Of a DNA stretch of 64,000 bases, positions 30,595 through 39,353 are shown one piece after another. The translations under genes and the position numbers were made by a program. A model generated the notes under the pieces. It was not told where the DNA came from and ran no database searches. It saw only the letters and a program-made list of their open reading frames with translations. Position 1 is the first letter of the stretch, and each line of letters starts with the position of its first letter. Source of the DNA: Billgrantia gudaonensis (GTDB lineage: Bacteria; Pseudomonadota; Gammaproteobacteria; Pseudomonadales; Halomonadaceae); contig NZ_FNES01000014.1 of assembly GCF_900100195.1 (NCBI RefSeq), positions 61,617 to 125,616 of the forward strand, read 5' to 3'.

Positions 30595-31032
30595 ATGCGC
30601 CGTGTTCGCGATGACGCCACGTTAGACATCTTCGAGGTCCCCGCCCCCGTGGTGCCAACACCGGGCAGCGGCAACTACGCCGCTCAGGTCAGCGAGCTGG
30701 TGGGTAGCGTGCTGAAGGACTGTCCCGTGGATCGCTACGAGGTCGCCGCTCAGATGAGCCGGCTCTCCGGCGACGACGTCTCCAAGCACATGCTCGATGC
30801 CTGGAGCTCGCCAGCGCGCACCGATCACAACATCCCGCTCTATCGCGTACCGCTGCTCGAGGAGGTGTGCCACAGCCACGCCTTTACCGACTGGCTGGTG
30901 CACCTGCGCGGCGGCCGGGTGGCCTACGGCCGCGAAGCGCTGGCGGCCGAGTACGGCAAGCGCCAGCGGATGCTGGAGAAGCTGAAGCATGACATGCGCG
31001 AGCTGAAGCGACTGATGGGAGAAGAGGAATGA
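30595..31032 (+). CDS. Early phage protein of unknown function
   Basis: A 145-aa protein (MRRVRDDATLDIFEVP...), 2 bp downstream of the Ner-like gene. The middle (KDCPVDRYEVAAQMSRLSGDDVSKHMLDAWSS) looks helical. The C-terminus is a charged helix (KRQRMLEKLKHDMRELKRLMGEEE). Similar small proteins are common between ner and A in Mu-like phages, but none has a firm role. Probably part of the early operon. Confidence 0.65.
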   Translation: MRRVRDDATLDIFEVPAPVVPTPGSGNYAAQVSELVGSVLKDCPVDRYEVAAQMSRLSGDDVSKHMLDAWSSPARTDHNIPLYRVPLLEEVCHSHAFTDWLVHLRGGRVAYGREALAAEYGKRQRMLEKLKHDMRELKRLMGEEE

Positions 31033-31037
31033 GGTAC

Positions 31038-31529
31038 TCAGAAACCACGGGGACTATTTCTCGTCGGGACGGTGTAGACCTCCATCTTCCGATCATTGGG
31101 GATGAGGGCCGTCGAGCCACACGCCGGGCAATTGTAGGTGTCGCGGTTAAAGTCGGTGTGCTTCACCTCCAGGATCTCTCGGCTGCCTTTCTCGAAGCAA
31201 CGGGCACAAAAATACATCGGACCCTGCTGTTCCCCACTAGCCGGTTGCTTGAGCGTGCATACAACACTCCCGGTGGAAAGTGTTACCAGGGTGTAGTCCT
31301 CTCGCTCCATCTGAAACTCCAGCGCCTTGGCCAGCTGTTTCTCGACTTCTCGTTTTTCTTCAAGAAGCGTCGTTACCGCCTCGCGGGTCTCGAGGAGCTC
31401 TTCTCGCAGCGTCTGTATGTGCTCACGGAGCGTTATTACCAGAGCCTTGGCATCCCCTCCGTTTCTGGCGATGTCGAGGATGGTACGGCTGGAGCCCAGC
31501 AGGGCGTCGAGTCGTTCGAGCAGTGTCAT
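31038..31529 (-). CDS. Leftward coiled-coil and zinc-ribbon protein (accessory)
   Basis: A 163-aa protein transcribed against the early operon, between the early regulators and transposase A. From MTLLERLDALLG it has a long charged coiled coil (about residues 30-80), a beta-rich middle and a C-terminal zinc ribbon (CARC...CPAC, about residues 108-140). The start at 31529 is chosen because the extra 14 residues upstream look like leader sequence. Base composition is less GC-rich than its neighbours. Orientation and position suggest a lysogenically expressed accessory gene; function unknown. Confidence 0.68.
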   Translation of the reverse strand: MTLLERLDALLGSSRTILDIARNGGDAKALVITLREHIQTLREELLETREAVTTLLEEKREVEKQLAKALEFQMEREDYTLVTLSTGSVVCTLKQPASGEQQGPMYFCARCFEKGSREILEVKHTDFNRDTYNCPACGSTALIPNDRKMEVYTVPTRNSPRGF

Positions 31530-31615
31530 GGGGGTTCCTCGGCTGAGTTGGGTTCGGTTGGTACCTCTCAACTTAACCGAGAACGGAACCCCCGCCCATG
31601 CGATGGAGGTCGGTC

Positions 31616-33697
31616 ATGAACTGCCAGACCTCTCCAATGGCTCGCGGCTGGTATACCGCCAGAGAGCTGGCCGGATTGCCTGGACTTCCCGGCACCGAGC
31701 GCAATGTCCGCGAGTTCGCAAAGCGCCATGGCTGGGAAGCTCAGCGCCGGATCGGTAGCAAGGCGCTGGAATACAGCTTCGCCGTGCTGCCCACCGAGAC
31801 CCAGAACGCGCTGATCGCCCGCACGGTGGGCGAGGCGGAGCCCCAACCGACCCCGGCCGAAGCGGAGCCCGAGCGCCAGCCCGCACCCGGCCACGAGCAG
31901 CTGACCGATGCCCAGCGGCGGGTGATGGCCGCCCGGGTGGCCTTCGTGCGCGAGATCGAACGCATGGCGCAGATGGTCAGCCAGCAGCGCGCCATCGAAA
32001 CGTTAGTGGCCCTGGCTCAGAGCGGCGATCTAACGCCGTACCTCGCCGAGCGGGTGGTGATCGCCAACGACCGCAAGACCGACACCCGCACCCTCAGCGA
32101 GCGGACCCTGAAGCGCTGGGTATCCGCCTTCAAGAAACAGGGCGAGCGTGGCCTGGCACCCAAGCGCCGCAAGGCGGACATGAGCGTGCCGCCCTGGGCG
32201 GGAGAGTTCCTCAAGCGCTACCAGCGCCCGCAGAAGCCGTCGGTCGAGGCCGCCTATCAGCTGCTGGTCGAGCAGACCGAGCCGCCGCATCCCTCCATCC
32301 ACCAGGTGCGCCGCTGGCTGGCCAAGCTCAGCCCGGAGGCGCGGGAGCGCGGTCGCATGGGCCCGCGAGAGCTCAAGGCGCTGCAGCCCTTCAAGCGGCG
32401 CAGCACCGACGGGCTGTGGCCCAACGATGTGTGGGTCGCCGATGGCCATACCTTCGATGCCGAGGTGATCAACCCGCTCACCGGCCAGGCCTTCCGCCCC
32501 GAGGTGACGATGATCATCGACTGGGCCACGCGCCGCATCGTGGGCTTCGCCATCAACCTGGCGGAGAGCACCTTGGCCACCCTGGATGCCCTGCGCGATG
32601 CCGTCAGCCGTGTCGGGATGTTCGCCCTGTTCTACGTCGACAATGGCAGCGGCTTCGACAACGCCAGCGTCTATGAAGTGGTCGACCGGCTCGGCGGCAC
32701 CATCACCCACTCGCTGCCCTACAACTCGCAGGCCCGCGGCGTCATCGAGCGCCCGCACCAGTCGATTCTTGTGCGCCTGGCCAAGAGCCTGGACAGCTAT
32801 ATCGGCGCCGACATGGACCCCGAGGCCGCCAATCGCGTGCACAAGCTCTCGCGCAAGGCCATCAAGGAAGGTCTCAAGCCGGCACAGCTTCCCGACTTCC
32901 AGAGCTTCTTCGACCGGCTGAATGCCGCCCTGGATGCCTACAACTACCGGCCGCATTCCGCACTGCCCAAGATCCGCGACCTGGAGACCGGCAAACTGCG
33001 CCATCGGAGCCCCATGGAAGCGTGGAAGAGTGCCGAGGCCGAAGGCTTCGAGGCCATTACTGCCCCGGCCGACGTGGTCGCCTCGCTGGTGCGCCCCCAG
33101 GAGACCCGCAAGACCCACCGCGGCGAGGTGCGCTTTGCCGGCGGCATCTACTTCCTGGAGGCGCTGCGCGACTTCCACGGCGACGAGGTCAAGGTGGCCT
33201 GGGACTACCGCGATGCCAGCCGCGTGGGCGTCTACACCCTGGACGGCGAGTGGATCGGCGAGGCCATCCTCGACGGCAACGCCACCGCGGCCATGCCGCA
33301 GGCGATGATCCAGCGCGCCGCCGACAAGCGTCGGCAAGGCCAGCTCAACACCCTGGCGAAGAAGGCCAAGACCCTCACCGGCAAGGACGTCGAGATCCGC
33401 GCCATCGAGCCGGCCGCCCCCGCCACCCACCATCAAGAGCGTCGTATCGAGCAGGCTCGCGCCTATGCCAAGCGCCTGGAAGCCGACGAGATGCAGCGCT
33501 TCGAGATCCCGCAGAACAAGGTCGAGCGGTACCGGCTTTGGCACCGGCTGGATGCCCAGATTCAGGAAGGGAAAGAACTGCCTGCAGCGGCGATTCGCTG
33601 GCACGCGACCTATCAGAAGCACAACGATTTTCGCGCCATCGCGAAAGTGATGGATGCGGACGGGCAGCCACCCGCCCGCACCCGGCGGGCCATGTAA
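31616..33697 (+). CDS. Mu-like DDE transposase (MuA homologue)
   Basis: Catalyses phage DNA strand transfer for integration and replicative transposition. The 693-aa protein has an N-terminal Mu-type winged helix (GWYTARELAGLPGLPGTERN), further DNA-binding helices and an RNase-H-like core. The acidic residues are D276 (WVADGHTF), D342 (YVDNGSGF) and E378 (GVIERPHQ), then a beta-barrel and C-terminal basic helices. The D-E spacing of 35 residues is shorter than phage Mu's. Start at 31616 follows a GGAGGT 5 nt upstream. Confidence 0.93.
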   Translation: MNCQTSPMARGWYTARELAGLPGLPGTERNVREFAKRHGWEAQRRIGSKALEYSFAVLPTETQNALIARTVGEAEPQPTPAEAEPERQPAPGHEQLTDAQRRVMAARVAFVREIERMAQMVSQQRAIETLVALAQSGDLTPYLAERVVIANDRKTDTRTLSERTLKRWVSAFKKQGERGLAPKRRKADMSVPPWAGEFLKRYQRPQKPSVEAAYQLLVEQTEPPHPSIHQVRRWLAKLSPEARERGRMGPRELKALQPFKRRSTDGLWPNDVWVADGHTFDAEVINPLTGQAFRPEVTMIIDWATRRIVGFAINLAESTLATLDALRDAVSRVGMFALFYVDNGSGFDNASVYEVVDRLGGTITHSLPYNSQARGVIERPHQSILVRLAKSLDSYIGADMDPEAANRVHKLSRKAIKEGLKPAQLPDFQSFFDRLNAALDAYNYRPHSALPKIRDLETGKLRHRSPMEAWKSAEAEGFEAITAPADVVASLVRPQETRKTHRGEVRFAGGIYFLEALRDFHGDEVKVAWDYRDASRVGVYTLDGEWIGEAILDGNATAAMPQAMIQRAADKRRQGQLNTLAKKAKTLTGKDVEIRAIEPAAPATHHQERRIEQARAYAKRLEADEMQRFEIPQNKVERYRLWHRLDAQIQEGKELPAAAIRWHATYQKHNDFRAIAKVMDADGQPPARTRRAM

Positions 33698-33708
33698 GGG
33701 CATGGCCC

Positions 33709-33744
33709 ATGACACCCAAGCTCAGTAAAGAGGAACTCAGATGA
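33709..33744 (+). other. 11-codon ORF coupled to the MuB gene
   Basis: ATG at 33709 opens MTPKLSKEELR and its stop overlaps the ATG of the MuB gene (ATGA). The GAGGAA inside it serves as ribosome-binding site for MuB. It may be only an accidental leader ORF. Confidence 0.25.
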
Positions 33745-34460
33745 GCGTCAACACCATTGTACCACTCACCAACGTCGCGCTGCTGGCCAGCGCCGTCGAG
33801 AGTGCGGCCAACCGGCCGCTGGAACTGCCCGGCCTGGTGGTGATGTACGGCCCCAGCGGCTACGGCAAGAGCCTGGCCGCCGCCCATGCCGCCAACCTGC
33901 ACCGCGCCTACTACGTGGAATGCCGCGAGAGCTGGACGAAAAAAGCGTTCGTGATCGCGATCCTGCGCGAGATGGGCATCATCCCGATGCGCACGCTCTC
34001 CGAGATGGTCGACCAGATCGCCGAGCAGCTCAGCCGCTCCGGGCGTCCGCTGATCGTCGACGACGTGCAGTACGTCATCGACAAGGCCGCGGCCAACGTG
34101 CTCACCGACATCTACAACGCCAGCCAGGGAACGTTGATCCTGATCGGTGAAGAGCGCGTGCCCGCGTCGATGTCGCGCCTGGAACGCCTGCACAACCGGG
34201 TTCTGGAATGGGTGCCCGCTCAGGCCGCCAGCCTCGATGACGTCTCTGCCCTGGCCGAACGGTCCTATCCCGACATCGAGATCGCCGACGACCTGCTCGA
34301 CGCCGTCAATCAGCGCGTGAAGGGATGCCTGCGCCGGGTAGCCGTCAACCTCTACCAGATTCACTCCGAAGCCCTAGCCAACGGCTGGGATCGCGTCGAT
34401 CTGGCCGCGTGGGGAGACCGCGAGATCCACACCGGCCAGCCGCCGGCACGGAGGGGCTGA
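33741..34460 (+). CDS. MuB-like AAA+ ATPase, transposition target activator
   Basis: A 239-aa AAA+ ATPase that in Mu delivers target DNA to MuA, stimulates strand transfer and gives target immunity. Walker A is GPSGYGKS at 37-44 and Walker B is PLIVDDVQ near 97-104. The C-terminal helical part resembles AAA_22/MuB relatives. It lacks the N-terminal HTH of phage Mu B (312 aa), as in the D3112/B3-like shorter B proteins. It follows transposase A by 43 bp. Confidence 0.88.
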   Translation: MSVNTIVPLTNVALLASAVESAANRPLELPGLVVMYGPSGYGKSLAAAHAANLHRAYYVECRESWTKKAFVIAILREMGIIPMRTLSEMVDQIAEQLSRSGRPLIVDDVQYVIDKAAANVLTDIYNASQGTLILIGEERVPASMSRLERLHNRVLEWVPAQAASLDDVSALAERSYPDIEIADDLLDAVNQRVKGCLRRVAVNLYQIHSEALANGWDRVDLAAWGDREIHTGQPPARRG

Positions 34461-34462
34461 GC

Positions 34463-35092
34463 ATGAGTCGCAAGCCCGTACACCTGAAAGCCCCCGGTCC
34501 CAAGGGCGACCGCCAGGCCATGTGGGAAGCCATCCGCGCCCTGCACGCCGACGGCCAGGACATCACCGTGCGTGACGTCTGGCTGGTGATCAGCCACGAC
34601 GCCCCCAAGGGTCGCGTGCGCGACTACCTGATGGGGCTGGAAAAGGCCGGCTATCTCAAGCGCAGCGACGCGCCGCGCGTCTCCGGCACCTACGTGCACT
34701 ACACCCTGGTGCGGGACATCGGCGTCGAGGCCCCGCGGGTGCGCCGCGACGGCAGCGAGCCCATGGCCGGCCGAGGCCGCGAGCAGCTGTGGCGCACGCT
34801 CAAGATCATCGGCGAGTTCACCGCCGCCCAGCTGGCCGATGCCGCCAGCACGCCGGCGGTGCCCATCGCCGAGCACACCGCCCGCGACTACTGCTACTTC
34901 CTGCGCGATGCCGGCTACCTGAGCGTGACGCGTGAGGCCAGCCCCGGGGTGCCGGAGCGCTACCGGCTAATGCCCAGCCGCTGGACCGGCCCGCTGGCGC
35001 CAATGATCCAGCGCACCAAGCAGCTCTACGACCCCAATACCGGAGAAGTCGTCTACACGCGGGTCACCCAGACCGAAGGGGGTGAGCCATGA
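34463..35092 (+). CDS. Early phage protein with winged-helix-like repeats
   Basis: A 209-aa protein (MSRKPVHLKAPGPKGDRQ...). Two segments look like winged helices: DGQDITVRDVWLVISHDAPKGRVRDYLMGLEKAGYLKR and FTAAQLADAA...RDYCYFLRDAGYLSVTRE. It probably binds DNA in the early operon, but no specific role can be assigned. The ATG sits 2 nt after the MuB stop with GGAGGGG upstream. Confidence 0.65.
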   Translation: MSRKPVHLKAPGPKGDRQAMWEAIRALHADGQDITVRDVWLVISHDAPKGRVRDYLMGLEKAGYLKRSDAPRVSGTYVHYTLVRDIGVEAPRVRRDGSEPMAGRGREQLWRTLKIIGEFTAAQLADAASTPAVPIAEHTARDYCYFLRDAGYLSVTREASPGVPERYRLMPSRWTGPLAPMIQRTKQLYDPNTGEVVYTRVTQTEGGEP

Positions 35093-35463
35093 GTGCTGCA
35101 CGCCGCACCCGCCCGGTGGACCTCTCCGCCTGGGGCGACGAGCCCCCACGCTGGATACGTTTGCTCGCCGCCGAAGTGGAGGCCAGCAACCGCACCGAGG
35201 CCGGCAAGCGTATCGGCATGTCGCGCAGCGCGGTCTCTTTGGCACTGGCCAACCGCTACCCCAGCCCCAGCACGGGCGGCATCGAACAGCGCGTGATCGA
35301 CGCCCTGGACGGCCGCGAGTGTCCCGCGCAGGGCAAGCGCATCAGCGCCGAAGCGTGCCACGAGTTCCGCCACCGCCCGGCACCGACCCATAACCCCATG
35401 GCGATGCGCGCCTGGCGGATCTGTCAGGGATGCCCACACAACCCGCAGGGAGGTGACCAATGA
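35089..35463 (+). CDS. Small HTH protein of the early region
   Basis: A 124-aa protein overlapping its upstream neighbour by 4 bp. The segment NRTEAGKRIGMSRSAVSLALANRYPSP is a helix-turn-helix of the Cro/XRE kind. The C-terminal half has spaced cysteines (CPAQ, EAC, CQGCP) that could hold a metal. Likely a DNA-binding early regulator; not recognised as a named family. Confidence 0.65.
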   Translation: MSAARRTRPVDLSAWGDEPPRWIRLLAAEVEASNRTEAGKRIGMSRSAVSLALANRYPSPSTGGIEQRVIDALDGRECPAQGKRISAEACHEFRHRPAPTHNPMAMRAWRICQGCPHNPQGGDQ

Positions 35464-36080
35464 CCATCCGCGGCATTTGCCCCGAGTGCGGCATGAGCGC
35501 CGACCTGGCCGCCTTCGTCACCCAGGGCGAGCACAACCAGGCGTTGGCCGCCGCACTGGAGATCCCCGCCATTCTCGGCCCCCGCGTGGTGCGCTACCTG
35601 GGCCTGCACCGGCCGCCCAGCCGGGCCCTGGCCGGTGCCAAGGCGGTGCGACTGCTCGCCGAGCTGCGCGACACGATCACCAGTGGGCGCATCGAGCGCA
35701 AGGGGGTGAGTCGGCCCGCGCCTCTGCAGGCGTGGATCGCCGCCTTCGATCAGATCCTCGAGCGCCCGCCGAGCAAGCTGCCCCTTTCCGGCCACGGCTA
35801 CCTCTACGAGGTGGTGGCCACCGAAGCCGACCGGCTCGATGCCCAAGCGGAAAAGCAGCGTGAAGAGGCGGCCCGCAGCGGTGCCAAACCGGGCGTGAAA
35901 CCGGCGGCAGCCGCCATTCGCGAGCGCTCCACCGAAGACGTTCTGGCCGAGCACCAACGTCTGGCCGCCCAGGGCAAGGGTGGCCAATCCAGCCATCCCG
36001 GGCCGGCGCAACGCCGCGGCCAACACTCCATCGGCCAACTGCTGAAAGGCGCCCCCGGCGCCGAGGACGGTGACGCATGA
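35460..36080 (+). CDS. Hypothetical early phage protein
   Basis: A 206-aa protein with an N-terminal CPEC half zinc-knuckle, a helical core (residues 30-120) and a long charged, Ala/Gln-rich C-terminus (ADRLDAQAEKQREEAAR) that is probably disordered or coiled. Coupled on both sides by 4-bp overlaps. Function unknown. Confidence 0.6.
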   Translation: MTIRGICPECGMSADLAAFVTQGEHNQALAAALEIPAILGPRVVRYLGLHRPPSRALAGAKAVRLLAELRDTITSGRIERKGVSRPAPLQAWIAAFDQILERPPSKLPLSGHGYLYEVVATEADRLDAQAEKQREEAARSGAKPGVKPAAAAIRERSTEDVLAEHQRLAAQGKGGQSSHPGPAQRRGQHSIGQLLKGAPGAEDGDA

Positions 36081-36487
36081 CTCTCTACAGCGATGCCTAT
36101 CTCGAACACTACGCCGACCGCTTCATCGCCCTGCGGCTCGCCCGCCACGGCGTGAACCTGGCGCAGTACCTGGCCCACCCCGAGCGCTACGAGGCGCGCG
36201 CCCTGGAGCCCGAGCCCCCGCTGGCCGCGCAGCGTGCCGTCGCCCTGCGCCTGTGGTGGGGATGGGATACCGGCCTCGCCCCACGCGGCGACGGCGGCGA
36301 GGCCACCGGCCTGCCCGAGAACTGGCAGGACTGGCGCGAGCTGCTCGCTCAGTGGCGGGCCGATGCCGAGGCCGCCGAGCGCGAGGTCGCCCACCTGCCG
36401 CGGCGCAACGGCGCCGTCATCGAGCCGCTGCACCACCACCGTTACGAGCGCCGCAACAACAGCAATTTCAGCAAGCGAGGTGCCTGA
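36077..36487 (+). CDS. Hypothetical early phage protein
   Basis: A 136-aa protein, mostly helical, with several Trp/Tyr (RLWWGWD, NWQDWRELLAQWRAD) and a His-rich end (LHHHRYERRNN). Coupled by ATGA overlap to the preceding gene. No family recognised. Confidence 0.55.
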   Translation: MTLYSDAYLEHYADRFIALRLARHGVNLAQYLAHPERYEARALEPEPPLAAQRAVALRLWWGWDTGLAPRGDGGEATGLPENWQDWRELLAQWRADAEAAEREVAHLPRRNGAVIEPLHHHRYERRNNSNFSKRGA

Positions 36488-36488
36488 G

Positions 36489-36743
36489 ATGGATACCGTC
36501 AACCCCGTCCTGCGGCTGATCGACACCGACGAGATCGGCGAGGCCAGCGTCAGCCAGCTGCTGCGCGACCTGGGCGCCGAGCAGTCGCCGAACGTGGCGG
36601 TGGCCATCACCCGCCGCCACCAGTTCGAGCCGTTCGCCGCCCTGGTCTGCCTGCACGGGCCGGATACCGCCCGCTACATGGCCGCCTTCGACGCCGTCAC
36701 CAAAGAGATCCAGCAAGAGCAAACCGAGAGGACCGCATCATGA
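36489..36743 (+). CDS. Hypothetical small early phage protein
   Basis: An 84-aa acidic helical protein (MDTVNPVLRLIDTDEIGEAS...), starting 1 bp after the previous stop and overlapping the DUF3164 gene by 4 bp. No family recognised; the tight coupling supports it as a real gene. Confidence 0.55.
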   Translation: MDTVNPVLRLIDTDEIGEASVSQLLRDLGAEQSPNVAVAITRRHQFEPFAALVCLHGPDTARYMAAFDAVTKEIQQEQTERTAS

Positions 36744-37363
36744 CCGCTCAACAACAGCAGATTCCCGAAGGGTTCCGCCAGGACGCCAAGGGTCGCCTGG
36801 TACCCGAAGACCAGATCAAGGAGATCGACAAGGTCCGCGACGAGCTGGTACTCGCCATCGTCGACCGCGCCACCGAGCTGCGCGACCAGTTGCGCGACTT
36901 CAAGGCCGACACCTTCAGCGAGATCCAGGCCTTCGTGGAGACGAGCGCCCAGGAGTACGACGTCCAGCTCGGCGGTCGTAAGGGCAACGTCCAGCTGCTC
37001 AGCTTCGACGGCCAGTACAAGGTGGTGCGGGCGATGCAGGACCTGATCACCTTCGATGAGAGGCTGCAGGCCGCCAAGGCGCTGATCGACGAGTGCCTCA
37101 CGGAGTGGGTCTCCGATGCCCGCCCGGAGCTTGTGCAGATCGTCCAGGACGCCTTCCGCGTCGACCAGGCCGGCAAGATCCGCACCGGCGAAGTTCTGGG
37201 CCTTCGCCGCCGTTTCAATATCCAGGACAAGCGCTGGCTAAAGGCCATGGACGCGATCAGCGACGCGGTCCAGGTGACCGGCAGCAAGAGCTACGTGCGC
37301 ATCTACGAGCGCGACGCCAACGGCCACTACCGGCCCATCAGCCTCGACATCGCGGGGGTGTGA
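36740..37363 (+). CDS. DUF3164 family phage protein
   Basis: A 207-aa protein of DUF3164, common in the early region of Mu-like phages and of unknown role. Family landmarks are GRLVPEDQIKEIDKVRDELV near the N-terminus, GNVQLLSFDGQYKVVRA mid-protein and SKSYVRIYERDANGHYRPI at the C-terminus. Some annotate it as a sulfate transporter by error; nothing here supports that. Confidence 0.82.
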   Translation: MTAQQQQIPEGFRQDAKGRLVPEDQIKEIDKVRDELVLAIVDRATELRDQLRDFKADTFSEIQAFVETSAQEYDVQLGGRKGNVQLLSFDGQYKVVRAMQDLITFDERLQAAKALIDECLTEWVSDARPELVQIVQDAFRVDQAGKIRTGEVLGLRRRFNIQDKRWLKAMDAISDAVQVTGSKSYVRIYERDANGHYRPISLDIAGV

Positions 37364-37364
37364 G

Positions 37365-37604
37365 ATGAGCAAGCTACCAACCGAGATCCGCATTCGCCGT
37401 GCCAACGGCGACAGCTACGCCGCTAGCGGCGGCGGCCAACGCGCCACCTGCAGCTGGAGCCCGATGGAGGCCGCCCGCCGCTGCGCCGACAAGCTCGCCG
37501 GCGAGAACAAGCACCGCCTGGAGCGCCTCGAGGCGCAGCCCGGCGATAGCGAGGCCGGCGTGCTCTACCGCTTCCAGGTAGTGCCACTGGGAGGTGAGGC
37601 GTGA
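37365..37604 (+). CDS. Hypothetical small early phage protein
   Basis: A 79-aa basic protein (MSKLPTEIRIRRANGDSY...) with a beta-rich N-terminus and a helix with CADKLAGENKHRLERL. Starts 1 bp after DUF3164 and overlaps the next small gene. Function unknown. Confidence 0.55.
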   Translation: MSKLPTEIRIRRANGDSYAASGGGQRATCSWSPMEAARRCADKLAGENKHRLERLEAQPGDSEAGVLYRFQVVPLGGEA

Positions 37605-37747
37605 ACTTCACCCGCGGCCTGTGCTGCGCCCTGCTGGGGCTCTTCGCCTGGCTGGGCGGCTATGGGCATGCCATGGACATGGCCCCGGAGTGGTTCGGCC
37701 TGCTGATCGCCATGACCCTCTACTTCGCCGCCGGCAGCGGCAGCTAA
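37601..37747 (+). CDS. Small two-TM membrane protein (48 aa)
   Basis: A GTG-started 48-codon ORF overlapping the previous stop (GTGA), with GGAGGTGA upstream. Two short hydrophobic stretches (LCCALLGLFAWLGGY and WFGLLIAMTLYFAAG) predict a tiny membrane protein. Too short for family assignment; could act on the host envelope or block superinfection. Confidence 0.5.
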   Translation: MNFTRGLCCALLGLFAWLGGYGHAMDMAPEWFGLLIAMTLYFAAGSGS

Positions 37748-37752
37748 GCGAA

Positions 37753-37771
37753 ACGCCCCCGCGCGGGGCGT
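37753..37771. terminator. Hairpin between early genes
   Basis: ACGCCCC and GGGGCGT pair around a 5-nt CGCGC loop just after the 48-aa gene. No U-tract. It may slow transcription or mark a segment boundary. Confidence 0.3.
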
Positions 37772-37819
37772 CGTCCGGCGGTGGTGCGCCGGGCCTGATG
37801 AGCAGCCAACCAGGAGCCC

Positions 37820-38521
37820 ATGATGGACCGCAAGATCCTCGACAAGATCAAGAAGTGCCTCGCCCTGGCCAAGTCCAGCGAGGCCCACGAGGCCGCCGCG
37901 GCGATGCGCCAGGCGCAGAAGCTGATGGCGCGCCACGGCATCACCAGCGAGACGCTCGCGATCAGCGACGTCGAGAGTCACAAGGCCAAGGCCGGCGCTG
38001 GCAAAACGCCGCCGACTCACGTGGCCATGCTGGCCAACATGGTCGCCGCGGCCTTCGGCGCCGAGCTGGTCTATTCGGCCAGGCCGCACGGTGATCGCTG
38101 GGTGGGTGCCGTCGAGTTCTACGGCCTGAACGGCGCCGCCGAAGTGGCCGGCTACGCCTTCGCGGTGCTCGGCCGCCAGCTCAAGCGCGACCGCAACGCC
38201 TACCTGGCCACCCTCAACAAGCGCCTCAAGCGCGCCACCAAGGTGCGCCGGGGCGACCTCTACGCCCAGGCCTGGGTGGATGCCGTGGCCCGCCAGGTGG
38301 TGCCGCACCAGCGCAGCGAAGCCGAGGACCAGGCCATCGCTGCCTACAAAGCCCATCGCTGGGAGACGCCGCTGGAGTCACGCCAGGCGCGCGACAACAC
38401 CAAGGGCATGCGTAGCCACGACTATGACGCCTGGCACCAGGGGCGCGCCGACGGCAAGAAGGTCAGCTTCCACCAGGGCGTGACCGGCAGCCGCCAAGCC
38501 GCAATCGGGAGCGACTCATGA
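37820..38521 (+). CDS. DUF2786 domain protein
   Basis: A 233-aa protein with the N-terminal DUF2786 helical domain (KIKKCLALAKSSEAHEAAAAMRQAQKLMARHGI) followed by a conserved C-terminal region often paired with it. It is frequent in Mu-like and other phages next to gemA; role unknown. An overlapping ATGA start links it to gemA. The start may be 37820 or the next ATG at 37823. Confidence 0.82.
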   Translation: MMDRKILDKIKKCLALAKSSEAHEAAAAMRQAQKLMARHGITSETLAISDVESHKAKAGAGKTPPTHVAMLANMVAAAFGAELVYSARPHGDRWVGAVEFYGLNGAAEVAGYAFAVLGRQLKRDRNAYLATLNKRLKRATKVRRGDLYAQAWVDAVARQVVPHQRSEAEDQAIAAYKAHRWETPLESRQARDNTKGMRSHDYDAWHQGRADGKKVSFHQGVTGSRQAAIGSDS

Positions 38522-38928
38522 TCTCCCGCGGCAAGCTCGCCCAGATCCACATCGCCAAGCAGCAGCTTGGCCTGAGCGACGAGGACTACCGCGCCATCCT
38601 GGCCCGCACCGCCGGGGTGAGCAGTGCCAAACAGCTCACCAACCGCAACGTCGGCAATGTGCTCGCCGAGTTCAAGCGCCTGGGCTGGGAGCCCAAGCCG
38701 GCGAAGAAGGCCGGGCGCAAGGCGCCGCGCCCGCCGGCCACTCGCCAGGTCGTCATGGGCAAGGTCGAGGCGCTGCTGGCCGATGCCGGCCGCCCTTGGG
38801 CCTATGCCGACGCCATGGCCCAACGCATGTTCCAGGTCGAGCGCGTCGACTGGCTCGACGATGCCCAGCTGCACAAGCTGTTGCAGGCGCTGATCATCGA
38901 CAACAAGCGGCATGGAGGTGAAGGCTGA
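38518..38928 (+). CDS. gemA: GemA-like protein (Mu gp16, DUF1018)
   Basis: A 136-aa homologue of Mu GemA, which affects host gene expression and DNA supercoiling during Mu growth. Family features are the opening KLAQIHIAKQQLGLSDEDYRAIL and the C-terminal WLDDAQLHKLLQALIIDNKR. It is coupled to the DUF2786 gene upstream and directly abuts mor, the usual gemA-mor order of Mu. Confidence 0.88.
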   Translation: MISRGKLAQIHIAKQQLGLSDEDYRAILARTAGVSSAKQLTNRNVGNVLAEFKRLGWEPKPAKKAGRKAPRPPATRQVVMGKVEALLADAGRPWAYADAMAQRMFQVERVDWLDDAQLHKLLQALIIDNKRHGGEG

Positions 38929-39353
38929 TGGCAGACGACAACCTGGACATGGGCTTCGAGATCCCCGACGACGCCCTGGAGCGACTGCAGGATCCCGAGA
39001 TCCTCAAGAAATGGCCCCAGGGGCTCACCGATATGCTGATGGTCATCGAGGCGGCCCACCGTCGCGCTGGCGATGATGAGGAGACCGCCCGGGCGCGCGC
39101 CTTCCGCGCCGTGCGTGCCCTGGCCCAGTTCGCCGGCGGGCGCAGCTTCTACGTGCCCAAGGGCGACCAGCTCGACCGTGCCCTGCGCGACCGCGAGATC
39201 TGGGAACGTCACGACGGCACCAATGTCTCGGACCTGGCCGGGCGCTACCACCTCACCGAGGTGCAGATCTATTCCATCCTCGCCGAGCAGCGCAAGCTCG
39301 CCCGCGCTCGCATGCAGCCGGATATGTTTGAGCGCCACAGCCGGCAGGGATAG
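38928..39353 (+). CDS. mor: Middle operon activator Mor
   Basis: A 141-aa Mor/C-family activator that in Mu turns on the middle promoter after replication begins. The dimer-forming N-terminus (WPQGLTDMLMVIEAA) and FYVPKGDQLDRALRDREIWERH are followed by the HTH VSDLAGRYHLTEVQIYSIL at about residues 101-119. It overlaps the gemA stop by 1 bp. No separate C gene is visible in the window, so Mor may control late genes directly, as seen in some Mu relatives. Confidence 0.88.
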   Translation: MADDNLDMGFEIPDDALERLQDPEILKKWPQGLTDMLMVIEAAHRRAGDDEETARARAFRAVRALAQFAGGRSFYVPKGDQLDRALRDREIWERHDGTNVSDLAGRYHLTEVQIYSILAEQRKLARARMQPDMFERHSRQG

